Positions 23,938-32,400 of a stretch of DNA of 40,441 bases are shown here, piece after piece. The DNA comes from an uncultured Alphaproteobacteria bacterium (lineage in GTDB: Bacteria; Pseudomonadota; Alphaproteobacteria; Micropepsales; Micropepsaceae). The notes below the pieces were generated by a model, which was not told the DNA's origin, ran no database searches, and was given only the letters and a program-made list of their open reading frames with translations. A program made the translations under genes and the position numbers. The stretch's first letter is position 1. Every line of letters begins with the position of its first letter. The stretch spans positions 1 through 40,441 of the forward strand of contig CAIUCH010000017.1 of assembly GCA_903897605.1 (NCBI GenBank), in the 5' to 3' direction.

Positions 23938-26310
23938 CTAGCGTTCGTGGTCCGGGAGAAGCACTTCGCGCACGCCCTTATGATTGGGCGCGGAGATGAC
24001 ACCGTCCTGTTCCATTCGTTCGATCAGGCTGGCAGCGCGGTTATAGCCGATCTGCAGCCGGCGCTGGATGTAGGAGGTCGATGCTTTCTTGTCGCGCGCC
24101 ACCACCGCCAACGCCTTGTCATAAAGATCGTCGCCCGTTTCTCCGTTCCCAGCCATCAAGCCGGCATAGGGATCGTCGCCGTCCTCGTCGGATTCTTCCG
24201 TCACCGCATCGAGATATTCCGGCGAGCCCTGCGCCTTGAGAAAGCGCACCACATCCTCGACTTCATGATCGGAAACGAAGGGCCCGTGAACGCGCTGGAT
24301 GCGTCCGCCCGCCGCCATGTAAAGCATGTCGCCCTGGCCCAGCAATTGTTCGGCACCCTGCTCGCCCAGGATGGTGCGGCTGTCGATTTTCGAAGTGACC
24401 TGGAAGGAAATGCGGGTGGGGAAGTTCGCCTTGATGGTGCCGGTGATCACATCCACCGACGGGCGCTGGGTCGCGGCGATCAGATGAATGCCTGCCGCAC
24501 GCGCCATCTGGGCCAGGCGCTGTACCGCGCCCTCGATTTCTTTGCCTGAGACCATCATCAGGTCGGCGACTTCGTCCACCACCACGACGATGAATGGCAT
24601 GTGTTCGAGCTCGAGCATCTCGTCTTCATAGATCGGCTTGCCGGTCTCACGGTCGAAACCGGTCTGCACCGTGCGCTTCAGGGTCTCGCCTTTTTCCTTG
24701 GCCTTGCGGATCCGGTCGTTGAAGGCCTCGACGCCACGCACGCCCAGTTTGGACATTTTACGGTAGCGCTCTTCCATTTCGCGCACCGCCCATTTCAGGG
24801 CCACCACCGCCTTGCGCGGATCGGTGACGACGGGCGCCAGCAGATGCGGGATGCCGTCATAGACCGAAAGCTCCAACATCTTGGGATCGATCATGATCAG
24901 GCGGCATTGGTCCGGCGCCATGCGATAGAGCAGCGACAGGATCATGGTGTTGAGCCCCACCGACTTGCCCGAGCCGGTGGTGCCCGCCACCAGTAGATGA
25001 GGCATCTTGGCGAGATCGACCATCACCGGTTCGCCGCCGATGGTCTTGCCCAGCGCCAGGGTGAGCGGGGCGCGGACTTTCTCGTAATCGCTGGAGGCGA
25101 ACATCTCGCGCAGATACACGGTCTCACGGATGTGATTGGGAAGTTCAATGCCGATCACATTGCGGCCCGAGATCACCGCCACGCGGGCCGATACCGCCGA
25201 CATGGAACGCGCCACATCATCGGCCAGCGAAATCACCCGTGAGGATTTGACACCAGCCGCCGGTTCGAATTCATAAAGCGTCACCACAGGGCCTGGCCGC
25301 ACCGCGGTGATGCGGCCCTTGATGCCGAAATCCACCAGCACCGCTTCCAGCATGCGGGCATTTTCTTCCAGCGCATCGTCCGAGAGACCGTGATTGTCGG
25401 CTACCGGCGCGGGCTCCGCCAGAAGGCCCAACGCCGGCAATTGATATTCGCCGCTGGCCAAATTAAGTGCGGGCTGCTTGGAGCGCTTGGCGTTGACGAT
25501 TGCTTGCGGCCGCCGCGCTTCCTCGCGCTTGACGCGATTCTCGCGCCGCTCGGCCAGACGGGTCGCGGCCAGGGGTTCCGGCCGCACGTCCAGATGATAG
25601 CCGTCCGCGTCATCGGCATCATGATCCGGATCGCTGTCATAGCTGTCGTGATAATAGTCGTCGTCATGATGCGCTTCGGTGCGATTGAATTTCGGCACAC
25701 GGATTTTGCGACCCAACCACCACAGCGCTGCCGGAATATTCACGCTGGCGCGCGCCAACGGCATGAACCGAAGGCCGGTGGCGAGGAACGCCAGTGGCAG
25801 GCCTGCCAAGAACAAGAACAAAGGCAGCGCGATTCCGATCCAGGAATGGCCATAGACCTGGCCGGCATGTGCCGAAAGACCGCTGGCGGCGATGCCGATC
25901 ATCCCGCCCAGGCCGGCGGGCAGGCTGGACGGCGCCGGGAAGATGCCAAGCCCCGCCGCAATCGTCAGCGTGCCCAGCGGCCATGCCACCAGCCGCCACA
26001 TCGCGTGACGCAAGGTTTTGCCGGCAAGCGCGCGCAATCCCCAGAAAGCGGGCGGCGCCAGAAACGCCACTGCCGCGAAACCGAATGTCTGCAACAACAG
26101 ATCCGCCGCCACCGCACCTAGGGGGCCGAGCCAATTGGAAACCGCGCGGCCATTGGAGCTGTTAAGGCTGGCATCGTCGGCATGATGGGACAGCAGCGCC
26201 AGCATCGCGGCGCAGGCGGCGGCGAACAAAACCAGTCCCGCGCCGCGCAGCATCGCCATACGGGCGAGCCGGGCCAATGCAGCCCGCGCATCCGCCAGGG
26301 CATCGCTCAT
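23938..26310 (-). CDS. ftsK: DNA translocase FtsK
   Basis: FtsK anchors in the septum and pumps chromosome DNA to resolve termini and activate XerCD. About 790 residues: four or five N-terminal transmembrane helices (to about 190), a linker, and the motor. Walker A is [13 protein letters not shown] and Walker B is [14 protein letters not shown], followed by the C-terminal gamma winged helix ([27 protein letters not shown]). Start choice is uncertain: ATG 26310 has AAGGG upstream; ATG 26361 is possible; the ATG at 26376 lies inside repeat copy 5 and is unlikely. The linker contains an unusual run of His, Asp and Tyr (about 215-245, [20 protein letters not shown]). Confidence 0.95.
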   Translation of the reverse strand: MSDALADARAALARLARMAMLRGAGLVLFAAACAAMLALLSHHADDASLNSSNGRAVSNWLGPLGAVAADLLLQTFGFAAVAFLAPPAFWGLRALAGKTLRHAMWRLVAWPLGTLTIAAGLGIFPAPSSLPAGLGGMIGIAASGLSAHAGQVYGHSWIGIALPLFLFLAGLPLAFLATGLRFMPLARASVNIPAALWWLGRKIRVPKFNRTEAHHDDDYYHDSYDSDPDHDADDADGYHLDVRPEPLAATRLAERRENRVKREEARRPQAIVNAKRSKQPALNLASGEYQLPALGLLAEPAPVADNHGLSDDALEENARMLEAVLVDFGIKGRITAVRPGPVVTLYEFEPAAGVKSSRVISLADDVARSMSAVSARVAVISGRNVIGIELPNHIRETVYLREMFASSDYEKVRAPLTLALGKTIGGEPVMVDLAKMPHLLVAGTTGSGKSVGLNTMILSLLYRMAPDQCRLIMIDPKMLELSVYDGIPHLLAPVVTDPRKAVVALKWAVREMEERYRKMSKLGVRGVEAFNDRIRKAKEKGETLKRTVQTGFDRETGKPIYEDEMLELEHMPFIVVVVDEVADLMMVSGKEIEGAVQRLAQMARAAGIHLIAATQRPSVDVITGTIKANFPTRISFQVTSKIDSRTILGEQGAEQLLGQGDMLYMAAGGRIQRVHGPFVSDHEVEDVVRFLKAQGSPEYLDAVTEESDEDGDDPYAGLMAGNGETGDDLYDKALAVVARDKKASTSYIQRRLQIGYNRAASLIERMEQDGVISAPNHKGVREVLLPDHER

Positions 26311-26368
26311 GGCGCCGCCCTTGGCGCGGGGATGGTAGACGCCGCCGATCATCTGACTCATTTCTTTG

Positions 26369-26450
26369 ACCCCCATCTGTCTGCTACGGCCGCAAGCGGC
26401 CTAGCAGACATCTTCCCCCGTCATGGGCTTCGCCCAACGGGGGAAGAAAG
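26369..26450 (+). repeat. Dispersed structured repeat, copy 5
   Basis: The copy lies between the ftsK start and the dapC-like stop, both on the minus strand. It reads ACCCCCATC, a first stem TGTCTGC-TAC-GGCCGC-AA-GCGGCC-TA-GCAGACA (about 26377-26410), then TCTTCCCCCGTC and a second hairpin TGGGC TTC GCCCA closed by CGGGGG, ending GAAGAAAGTC. Its first stem shares almost no sequence with that of copies 4 and 6 but pairs equally well. Here it is upstream of ftsK, so it would be in the ftsK leader or promoter region. Confidence 0.85.
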
Positions 26451-26479
26451 TCTTGACCAAGACGATCTGCCCGAAGGCG

Positions 26480-27682
26480 TCACGGCGTTAGAAAATCATT
26501 CACCCTTTCGAGTGCGGTCATAATGGTTGATAAATCGCTAACAAGCGCGATCCGGACATAGGAAAAGCCAGGGTTTGACTGGGTTTTCCCAGAGTTAATT
26601 TCTCGGCCCATATAAGCGCCGGGGAGCACCTTGACCCCCTGCTCCCGCCATAGCCGCAGGGCTGTTTCCTCGCCATTGCCGTTGTTCAGCCAGAGGAAGA
26701 AGCCACCCGCCGGTTTGCGGAAGGCGGCCCGATTTCCCAACATGCGCTCCGCCACCGCCATTTTTTCGGCATAGGCGGCGCGGTTGGCGGCCACGTGATG
26801 TTCGTCGCGCCACGCCGCCGCCGAGGCGGCCAGAATGGGCCCCGGCATTTGCGGACCCGCCACATTGCGAAAGGCGCGAAAGCGGGCGATCAGCCCATCG
26901 TCACCGGCGACCATGCCGGAGCGCAATCCCGGCAGGCCTGAGCGTTTGGAAAGAGAATGAAAGGTGAGGAGCCGGCTGAAATCGCCCGCCTGTTTCCATC
27001 GCACCGGCAAGGCGCAGACCGGCGGCTGCTCGAAATAAATATCGGCATAGCATTCGTCGGCCAGCACGATGAAATCGTGACGCTCGGCCAGAGCGAATAA
27101 TTGGCGCCAATAGTCTTCACTTGCCGTGGCGCCTTCGGGATTGGAAGGCGAACAGATATAGACGGCGGCCAACCGTTCCAGAACCGATTCGGGCAGGCCG
27201 GCATAATCCGGCAGAAAACCGCTGGCCTCGGTGGCGGGCACGTAAAGCGGTTCGCTGCCAGCGCCGAGCGCGGCGGCGGCATAAACCTGGTAGAATGGAT
27301 TGGGCATGCCCACGATCGGCTTGCCGCCGGCCTTGATGCGCGGCAAGAGCGGAAACAGCACAGTGAAAAGGCCTTCGCGGGTGCCGTTCAGCGGCAGGAC
27401 ATTCTTGTCGGCATGGAAGGCGCCGTTCAGATCGAAACGCCGGTTGAGCCACCCGGCCGCCGCGTCACGCCAATCTTGCGTGCCGGTAATGGCGGGATAA
27501 TTTCCGAAACTCGCCGCTGCCTTCACCAATGCTTCCGTGACGAAGGTCGGCACCGTGCCGCTGGGGTCGCCGATGGAAAGATTGATCGGCGGCTTGCCGG
27601 GTTTCATGTCGCCCAGCAAATCGGCCAGCCGTGCGAACGGTCCCGGCGGCAATTGAGACATCAGCGTTTCGGTCACGGGCAT
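26480..27682 (-). CDS. dapC: PLP-dependent aminotransferase, DapC-like
   Basis: A 400-residue class I/II aminotransferase. Blocks are PPINLSIGDPSGTVP (about 31-45), Y-P-A-I-T-G-T near 77, LPLNGTREGLF, ADECYADIYFE and the PLP lysine in LSKRSGLPGLRSG (about 235-247). The S-L-S-K-R-S-G-x-P-G-x-R-S-G context is characteristic of succinyldiaminopimelate transaminase in proteobacteria, which makes N-succinyl-L,L-diaminopimelate for lysine and cell wall. asd, the enzyme of the same pathway, lies in this window at 32400. Other class I enzymes cannot be excluded. The start ATG lacks a strong Shine-Dalgarno sequence. Confidence 0.82.
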   Translation of the reverse strand: MPVTETLMSQLPPGPFARLADLLGDMKPGKPPINLSIGDPSGTVPTFVTEALVKAAASFGNYPAITGTQDWRDAAAGWLNRRFDLNGAFHADKNVLPLNGTREGLFTVLFPLLPRIKAGGKPIVGMPNPFYQVYAAAALGAGSEPLYVPATEASGFLPDYAGLPESVLERLAAVYICSPSNPEGATASEDYWRQLFALAERHDFIVLADECYADIYFEQPPVCALPVRWKQAGDFSRLLTFHSLSKRSGLPGLRSGMVAGDDGLIARFRAFRNVAGPQMPGPILAASAAAWRDEHHVAANRAAYAEKMAVAERMLGNRAAFRKPAGGFFLWLNNGNGEETALRLWREQGVKVLPGAYMGREINSGKTQSNPGFSYVRIALVSDLSTIMTALERVNDFLTP

Positions 27683-27737
27683 CCGGCGTAAAGCGACGCC
27701 CGCTTTCTAAGCGTTGCTTTCGTCCGCGCCAAGCCCT

Positions 27738-29048
27738 TCAGCCGTGCACGGTCTCGCCATGCAGATTGAAGTCCAGACCCTCGATCTCGACATCGCGCGA
27801 GACCCGCAGGCCGACGGTCAGGTCCAGCACTTTCAGGATCAGGAAGGTGACGATGGCGCAATACACAAAGGTCGCCGCGACGTCGTAGAATTGCAGCAGC
27901 ATCTGATGGAAATTGCCGTCATGCAGCCAGCCCTTGGCGCCGGGATTGATGGCATTGGAAGCAAATACGCCGGTCAGGATCGCACCCAGGGCACCGCCCA
28001 CGCCGTGCACGCCCCAGGCGTCCAGCGCGTCGTCATAGCCGATCAAGCGTTTCACCCATACCGCTGAGATGTAGCAAACCGAACCGGCGGCCAACCCGAT
28101 CAACAGCGCGCCGGCGGGATCGACGTAACCCGAAGCCGGCGTGATTGCCACCAGTCCCGCCACCGCGCCGGAAACCATGCCCAGCACCGAAGGTTTTTTG
28201 GCAATGATCCATTCGGCGGCGGTCCAGGCGATAGCGGCGGCTGCCGTGGCGATCTGTGTCGCGGCGGCGGCCATGCCCGCCATGGCGCCGGCCGTGACCG
28301 CCGAGCCCGCATTGAAACCGAACCAGCCCACCCAGAGAAGCGATGCGCCGATCACCGACAGCACCAGATTGTGCGGCGCCATGCTTTCGCTGCCCAGGCC
28401 GATGCGCTTGCCCAGCATCAGGCAGGTGACCAACGCGGCGGTGCCGGCATTCAGGTGCACCACCGTGCCACCGGCAAAATCCAGCGCACCCATCGCGCCC
28501 AGCCAGCCGCCACCCCAAACCCAATGCGCGATGGGGCAATAGACCAAGAGCAACCAGAGCGACATGAACCACATGAAGGCCGAGAATTTCATCCGGTCCG
28601 CCAGCGAGCCCGCGATCAGCGCCGGGGTGATGATCGCGAAGGTCATCTGGAAAAACATATAGACGGATTCCGGAATGGTCGCGGCCAGCGGATTGACCGC
28701 ATTGACGCCCATCTTGCCCAGCAGGAACTGATCGAAGCCGCCGATGAACTGATTGGCGGCGCTGTTGGTGTTGGTGGTGAAGGCCAGCGAATAGCCAATC
28801 AGCATCCACAGCACGGTGACGATGCAGGTGGCGCCGAAACTCTGCGCCAGGGTGGCCAGCACATTCTTCTTGCGCACCATGCCGCCATAGAACAGCGCCA
28901 GCCCGGGAACGGTCATCATCAGCACCAGCGCCGAGGAGGTCAGCATCCAGGCGGTGTCGCCGGAATCGAATTTGGGCGTGGCGGCCGAGGCGATAGTGGG
29001 GATCAGGGCCAGACCGATTGCCGTGCCCATCATCTTGAAGAATTTCAT
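27738..29048 (-). CDS. amtB: Ammonium transporter
   Basis: A 436-residue Amt-family channel with a cleavable signal (MKFFKMMGTAIGLALIPTIASA) and eleven membrane helices. Family motifs are MTVPGLALFYGGMVRKKNVL, FQMTFAIITPALIAGS, and the pore histidines in GGTVVHLNAGTAAL and WGVHGVGGALGA. The ATG at 29048 gives a proper signal peptide; a GTG 21 bases upstream is possible. A glnK gene, the usual partner, is not next to it. A weak sigma-54-like element (29101-29116) and an NtrC-like site (29230-29245) lie upstream, which would suit nitrogen-limited expression. Confidence 0.95.
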   Translation of the reverse strand: MKFFKMMGTAIGLALIPTIASAATPKFDSGDTAWMLTSSALVLMMTVPGLALFYGGMVRKKNVLATLAQSFGATCIVTVLWMLIGYSLAFTTNTNSAANQFIGGFDQFLLGKMGVNAVNPLAATIPESVYMFFQMTFAIITPALIAGSLADRMKFSAFMWFMSLWLLLVYCPIAHWVWGGGWLGAMGALDFAGGTVVHLNAGTAALVTCLMLGKRIGLGSESMAPHNLVLSVIGASLLWVGWFGFNAGSAVTAGAMAGMAAAATQIATAAAAIAWTAAEWIIAKKPSVLGMVSGAVAGLVAITPASGYVDPAGALLIGLAAGSVCYISAVWVKRLIGYDDALDAWGVHGVGGALGAILTGVFASNAINPGAKGWLHDGNFHQMLLQFYDVAATFVYCAIVTFLILKVLDLTVGLRVSRDVEIEGLDFNLHGETVHG

Positions 29049-29100
29049 TTGCCCCACGCTGCTGCTCACCCGAAGCCGAACAGCCGGGCCTTAATGACAT

Positions 29101-29116
29101 ATCAAGAAGCGTGCCG
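29101..29116 (-). promoter_or_regulatory. Possible sigma-54 promoter of amtB
   Basis: On the minus strand the 16 bases CGGCACGCTTCTTGAT have the GG at -24 and the spacing of a sigma-54 promoter, but the -12 GC reads GA, so the match is imperfect. About 115-130 bases further upstream, TGCAC-N7-GCGC (29230-29245) resembles an NtrC site (TGCAC-N7-GTGCA) with mismatches. Both fit nitrogen control of amtB; neither is decisive. Confidence 0.4.
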
Positions 29117-29293
29117 GTTGTGTGGCGGAAGCTAAGCGTTTGAATTTGCAGAGATTTTATTATTTTCATGGGCAAAATAGGCAAGCCGGCCCCGGCGCAA
29201 CGCATAAGAGTTAGGCAAATCTTCGCAGCTGCACAAAATTTGCGCTTTGCGAGACCTTTCCTTTTGCCGCCGGTTGCGGCTTAAGCCTAGACC

Positions 29294-30517
29294 ATGAAGC
29301 AGGTGGATGTGGTCATCAGCGGCGGCGGCATGGTCGGTCTCGCCCTGGCGCTGGCGCTGGGGCAGGGCGGTCTCAAGGTTCTTGTGGTGGATGTCCTAGC
29401 CCCCGCGACGACCGTGGCGCCGTCCTTCGACGGACGCGTTTCGGCATTGGCCTATGCCGCCGTGCGCATGATGCGGGCGCTGAAGGTGTGGCCCCATCTG
29501 GAACCGCAGGCCCAACCCATCCGCGAGATCTTGGTCAGCGATGGCGCGATCGGGCGCACCGCCTCGCCATTCTCGCTGCATTTCGATTCAGAGGAAGTCG
29601 GCGTCGACAGCCTTGGCCATATCGCGGAGAACCGGCACACCCGCGCCGCGCTTCATGCCGCCGTTGCGGCCGATACGAACATCAGCTTGATCGCACCTGC
29701 CTCGGTTAGCGCGCTGGCGGCAGAACCGGCGCGTGTCACGGTGCGGCTTTCCGACGGCAGTGAATTCAAGGCCGCGCTGGTGATCGCCGCCGAAGGCCGC
29801 GAATCTCAATTGCGGACGCAAATGGGAATCGGCGTGATCGGCTGGTCCTATCCCCAAACCGGCATCGTCGCCACGGTGCATCATGCCCGACCGCACAAGG
29901 GTGTGGCCTACGAACATTTCCTGCCTTCCGGCCCCTTCGCCATTCTGCCGATGACAGGCGATCGTTCCTCGCTGGTATGGACGGAAACCAAGGGCAAGGC
30001 GCCGGCGATGCTGGCGCTGGATGACGCGGATTTCGACGCCGAAGTGGCGGCCCGTTTTGGCGCGCATCTGGGTGACACCAAAGTGGTGGGATCGCGCTGG
30101 TCCTATCCCCTGAAATTCCATCTCGCCCGCGATTATGTGCGGCCGCGTTTCGCGCTGGCGGGCGATTGCGCCCATGGCATCCATCCCATCGCCGGGCAGG
30201 GATTGAATCTGGGCCTGAAAGATGCCGCCGCCTTGGCGGAGACCATTCTGGACGCGGCACGCCTGGGCCGCGACATCGGCGCCGTCGATGTGCTGAAACG
30301 CTATGAGCGCTGGCGGCGTTTCGATTCCTTCACCTTGGCTGCATCGACGGACGCGCTCAATCGCCTTTTCTCCAATGATATCGCGCCGCTGCGGCACTTG
30401 CGCGATTTGGGCTTGGGGATGGTCGATGCCTTTGGGCCGGCTCGCCGATTCTTCATGCGCCATGCGGGCGGCGATATCGGCAAGTTGCCCCGCCTGATGA
30501 AGGGCGAAGCGGCCTAG
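29294..30517 (+). CDS. UbiH/Coq6-family FAD-dependent hydroxylase
   Basis: A 407-residue flavoprotein monooxygenase of the ubiquinone-ring hydroxylase group. The FAD dinucleotide-binding motif is VVISGGGMVGLALALAL (about 7-23), the middle blocks are AENRHTRAALHAA and VIAAEGRESQLR (the D-G motif reads E-G), and the ribityl-binding motif is ALAGDCAHGIHPIAGQGLNLG (residues about 288-308). Alphaproteobacteria often use one broad hydroxylase (UbiL/UbiM type) instead of UbiF, UbiH and UbiI, so I leave the symbol open. The stop shares CTAG (30514-30517) with the convergent gene. Confidence 0.85.
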   Translation: MKQVDVVISGGGMVGLALALALGQGGLKVLVVDVLAPATTVAPSFDGRVSALAYAAVRMMRALKVWPHLEPQAQPIREILVSDGAIGRTASPFSLHFDSEEVGVDSLGHIAENRHTRAALHAAVAADTNISLIAPASVSALAAEPARVTVRLSDGSEFKAALVIAAEGRESQLRTQMGIGVIGWSYPQTGIVATVHHARPHKGVAYEHFLPSGPFAILPMTGDRSSLVWTETKGKAPAMLALDDADFDAEVAARFGAHLGDTKVVGSRWSYPLKFHLARDYVRPRFALAGDCAHGIHPIAGQGLNLGLKDAAALAETILDAARLGRDIGAVDVLKRYERWRRFDSFTLAASTDALNRLFSNDIAPLRHLRDLGLGMVDAFGPARRFFMRHAGGDIGKLPRLMKGEAA

Positions 30518-30921
30518 TTGCGTCTGCGCCAGCGCTGCGAGGCGCGCTCGCGCGCCGACAGGGGCTCCCGGGTTTCGCGTCCCGCCAGGGCTTGCGGCAA
30601 TTCGGCATAAAAGCGCCGCGCGATGGCGCCGATGCGGTTCGCCCGCGCCTCTTCCGCTTCGTCGCGGGTAGGAAATATCTGTGTCTCGAACAGATATTGC
30701 ACGCTGCCGCCCACCGTTACCTCGGTCACGGATTCGACCTGTTCCTCGGCCGCCGAAAGCGCGTGGCGGATGTGAGCGTTGGGGTCGGCCTTGTCCATTT
30801 CCTGTTGTTTGATGCGCGCCACATTCTGCGCGTCAAAACGCTTCAGCGCCGGCAAGCCGAAGCGGTACAGCAGAATGCAGACCAACACGAAGCCGCAGGC
30901 CCAGAAGACATTTTCAAGCAT
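30514..30921 (-). CDS. Conserved small membrane protein of unknown function
   Basis: A 135-residue protein with one N-terminal transmembrane helix (about 4-22, NVFWACGFVLVCILLYRFG), then a charged helical region, a central beta-like stretch (TEVTVGGSVQYLFETQIFP, preceded by a helix) and an Arg-rich tail (RASQRWRRRN). I do not recognise the family. It is the last gene of the minus-strand run from asd, separated from zapE by repeat copy 6, and its stop overlaps that of ubiH head to head. Nothing in it suggests an enzyme. Confidence 0.7.
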   Translation of the reverse strand: MLENVFWACGFVLVCILLYRFGLPALKRFDAQNVARIKQQEMDKADPNAHIRHALSAAEEQVESVTEVTVGGSVQYLFETQIFPTRDEAEEARANRIGAIARRFYAELPQALAGRETREPLSARERASQRWRRRN

Positions 30922-30932
30922 GAGGTTTTTTT

Positions 30933-32075
30933 CTACCCCCCACTGTCTCTTTCGCGCAAGCGCTCAGAGACATCTCCCCCCGCCAGGGCTTCGCCCGCGG
31001 GTGGAGAAATTCCGTGACCTAGACGTAAATAGTCGTCGCTTTGCATCTCGGCAAGGCGCGAGGCGGTGCGGCGGAAGGCATCGGCGCCATCCCCCATGGG
31101 ATAAAGCCGGTCGGGGTCCGCTTCGGCGGAGCAGATGAGTTTTACCCCCTGGTCGTAAAGCGTATCGATCAGAAGCACCAAGCGCCGCGCCGCGTCGCGT
31201 CGTTCGGGATCGAGAACGGGAATATGATCGATCAGTATGGTGTGGAACTGTCGGGCGATCTCCAGATAATCCGCCGCCGCCAGGGGTTTTTCGCACAGGT
31301 CGGCGAAGGAAAAGCGCGCCACGCCACGTGCCGCTTGCGGCACCAGCAAGATACGTCCGAATACCGTCAGGCGCGCGGGTTTGCCATGATCGCAATCGGT
31401 CAGCCGCCGCCAGGCCGCGTTCATCGCCGCATCCGTCTGCGGCGCCAGCGGCGTCAGATACACCGGATGGCCGGAAAACCGGTGCAGCCGGAAATCGGTG
31501 GGCCCGTCCAGTTCCAGCACATCCAGGCGCTCTTCGATCAAGGCAATGAAAGGCAGAAACAGTTGGCGGTTGAGCCCGCCCTCATAGAGCCGTGCCGGCG
31601 CCACATTGCTGGTCGCCACGATCACGGTGCCCGCCGCCAGCAAATATTCGAACAGCCGCCCCAGGATCATCGCATCGGCGACATCGGTAACCTGGAATTC
31701 GTCGAAGCAGAGAAGCCTGGCGCTTTGCGCCAGCGCCCGCGCCACGACGGAAATGGGGTCTGCGACATCGGCGGTGGCGCGTTCGACGTGCAGCCTGGCA
31801 TGAACATCGGTCATGAAGGCGTTGAAATGTACTCGCTGCTTGGGCGCGATCGCGGCTTCCAGGAAGAACATATCCATCAGCATGGATTTGCCCCGGCCAA
31901 CATCGCCCCAGAGATAGAGGCCGCGCGGCGGTTCTTTTTTGGTGAAGAGGGAGAAACTGCGGGGGCGATACTTGGCCAGAAGGCGAGCCAACCCATTGAG
32001 CTTTTCCGCCGCCGCTTGCTGCGCGGCATCAGACCTAAGCGCGCCATCGGCAAGCGCATGACGATAGCGCGTCAT
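30933..32075 (-). CDS. zapE: Cell division protein ZapE (AFG1-family ATPase)
   Basis: A 380-residue ATPase that acts at the Z ring in gammaproteobacteria. Walker A is GLYLWGDVGRGKSMLMDMFF and Walker B is LLCFDEFQVTDVADAM; other family blocks are VHFNAFMTDVHARLH, TSNVAPARLY and FRRTASRLAEMQS near the C-terminus. ATG 32075 (MTRYRHALADG) is the natural start. Homologues usually end soon after the M-Q-S-x-x-Y-L motif; here the last ~25 residues (about 356-380, GHGISPPAGEALAGGDVSER and on) and the stop are encoded by repeat copy 6. The gene sits 37 bases after the DUF1330 gene. Confidence 0.92.
   Translation of the reverse strand: MTRYRHALADGALRSDAAQQAAAEKLNGLARLLAKYRPRSFSLFTKKEPPRGLYLWGDVGRGKSMLMDMFFLEAAIAPKQRVHFNAFMTDVHARLHVERATADVADPISVVARALAQSARLLCFDEFQVTDVADAMILGRLFEYLLAAGTVIVATSNVAPARLYEGGLNRQLFLPFIALIEERLDVLELDGPTDFRLHRFSGHPVYLTPLAPQTDAAMNAAWRRLTDCDHGKPARLTVFGRILLVPQAARGVARFSFADLCEKPLAAADYLEIARQFHTILIDHIPVLDPERRDAARRLVLLIDTLYDQGVKLICSAEADPDRLYPMGDGADAFRRTASRLAEMQSDDYLRLGHGISPPAGEALAGGDVSERLRERDSGG
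30935..31009 (+). repeat. Dispersed structured repeat, copy 6 (inside the zapE 3' end)
   Basis: The copy begins after a T-run (30926-30932) with ACCCCCCACTG, has the first stem TGTCTCT/AGAGACA identical to copy 4, then CATCTCCCCCCGCC and a second hairpin GGGC TTC GCCC closed by GCGGG, and ends GGAGAAAT. It lies on the strand opposite to zapE and overlaps the end of its reading frame, supplying its C-terminal codons and TAG stop. Confidence 0.85.
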
Positions 32076-32112
32076 CAGCACGGCCACGGCTCCCCAGGCG
32101 TGGTGCGAGATC

Positions 32113-32400
32113 TCACGCGCCTTCCACCACCAGGATTTCGCCCACACTCGCCTTGCGGCGAAATTCCGCTGCGGCCTGATATTCCGGCGAGCGGTAGCAG
32201 GCGAGCGCGATATCAAGGCTTTCGAATTCGATCACCACATTGCGGCCACGGCCGGGACCCTCAACCGCCTCGGACCGTCCGCCGCGCACCAGGAATTTGG
32301 CGTCATATTTCCGATAGGCCGGTGTCGCGGCGGCAACATAGGATTTGTAGGTTTCCGCGTCCGCGACATCGATGCGCGCGATCCAATAGCCCTTCGGCAT
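32113..32400 (-). CDS. DUF1330 family protein
   Basis: A 95-residue protein with a ferredoxin-like alpha/beta-barrel fold of the DUF1330 family. Typical blocks are KGYWIARIDVADAETYKSYV at the start, AKFLVRGGRSEAVEG, RNVVIEFESLDIALACYRSP and YQAAAEFRRKAS. The biochemical role of the family is not settled. The start ATG overlaps the asd stop by one base (TGATG, 32398-32402), so translation is coupled to asd, and zapE follows after 37 bases. Confidence 0.87.
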   Translation of the reverse strand: MPKGYWIARIDVADAETYKSYVAAATPAYRKYDAKFLVRGGRSEAVEGPGRGRNVVIEFESLDIALACYRSPEYQAAAEFRRKASVGEILVVEGA

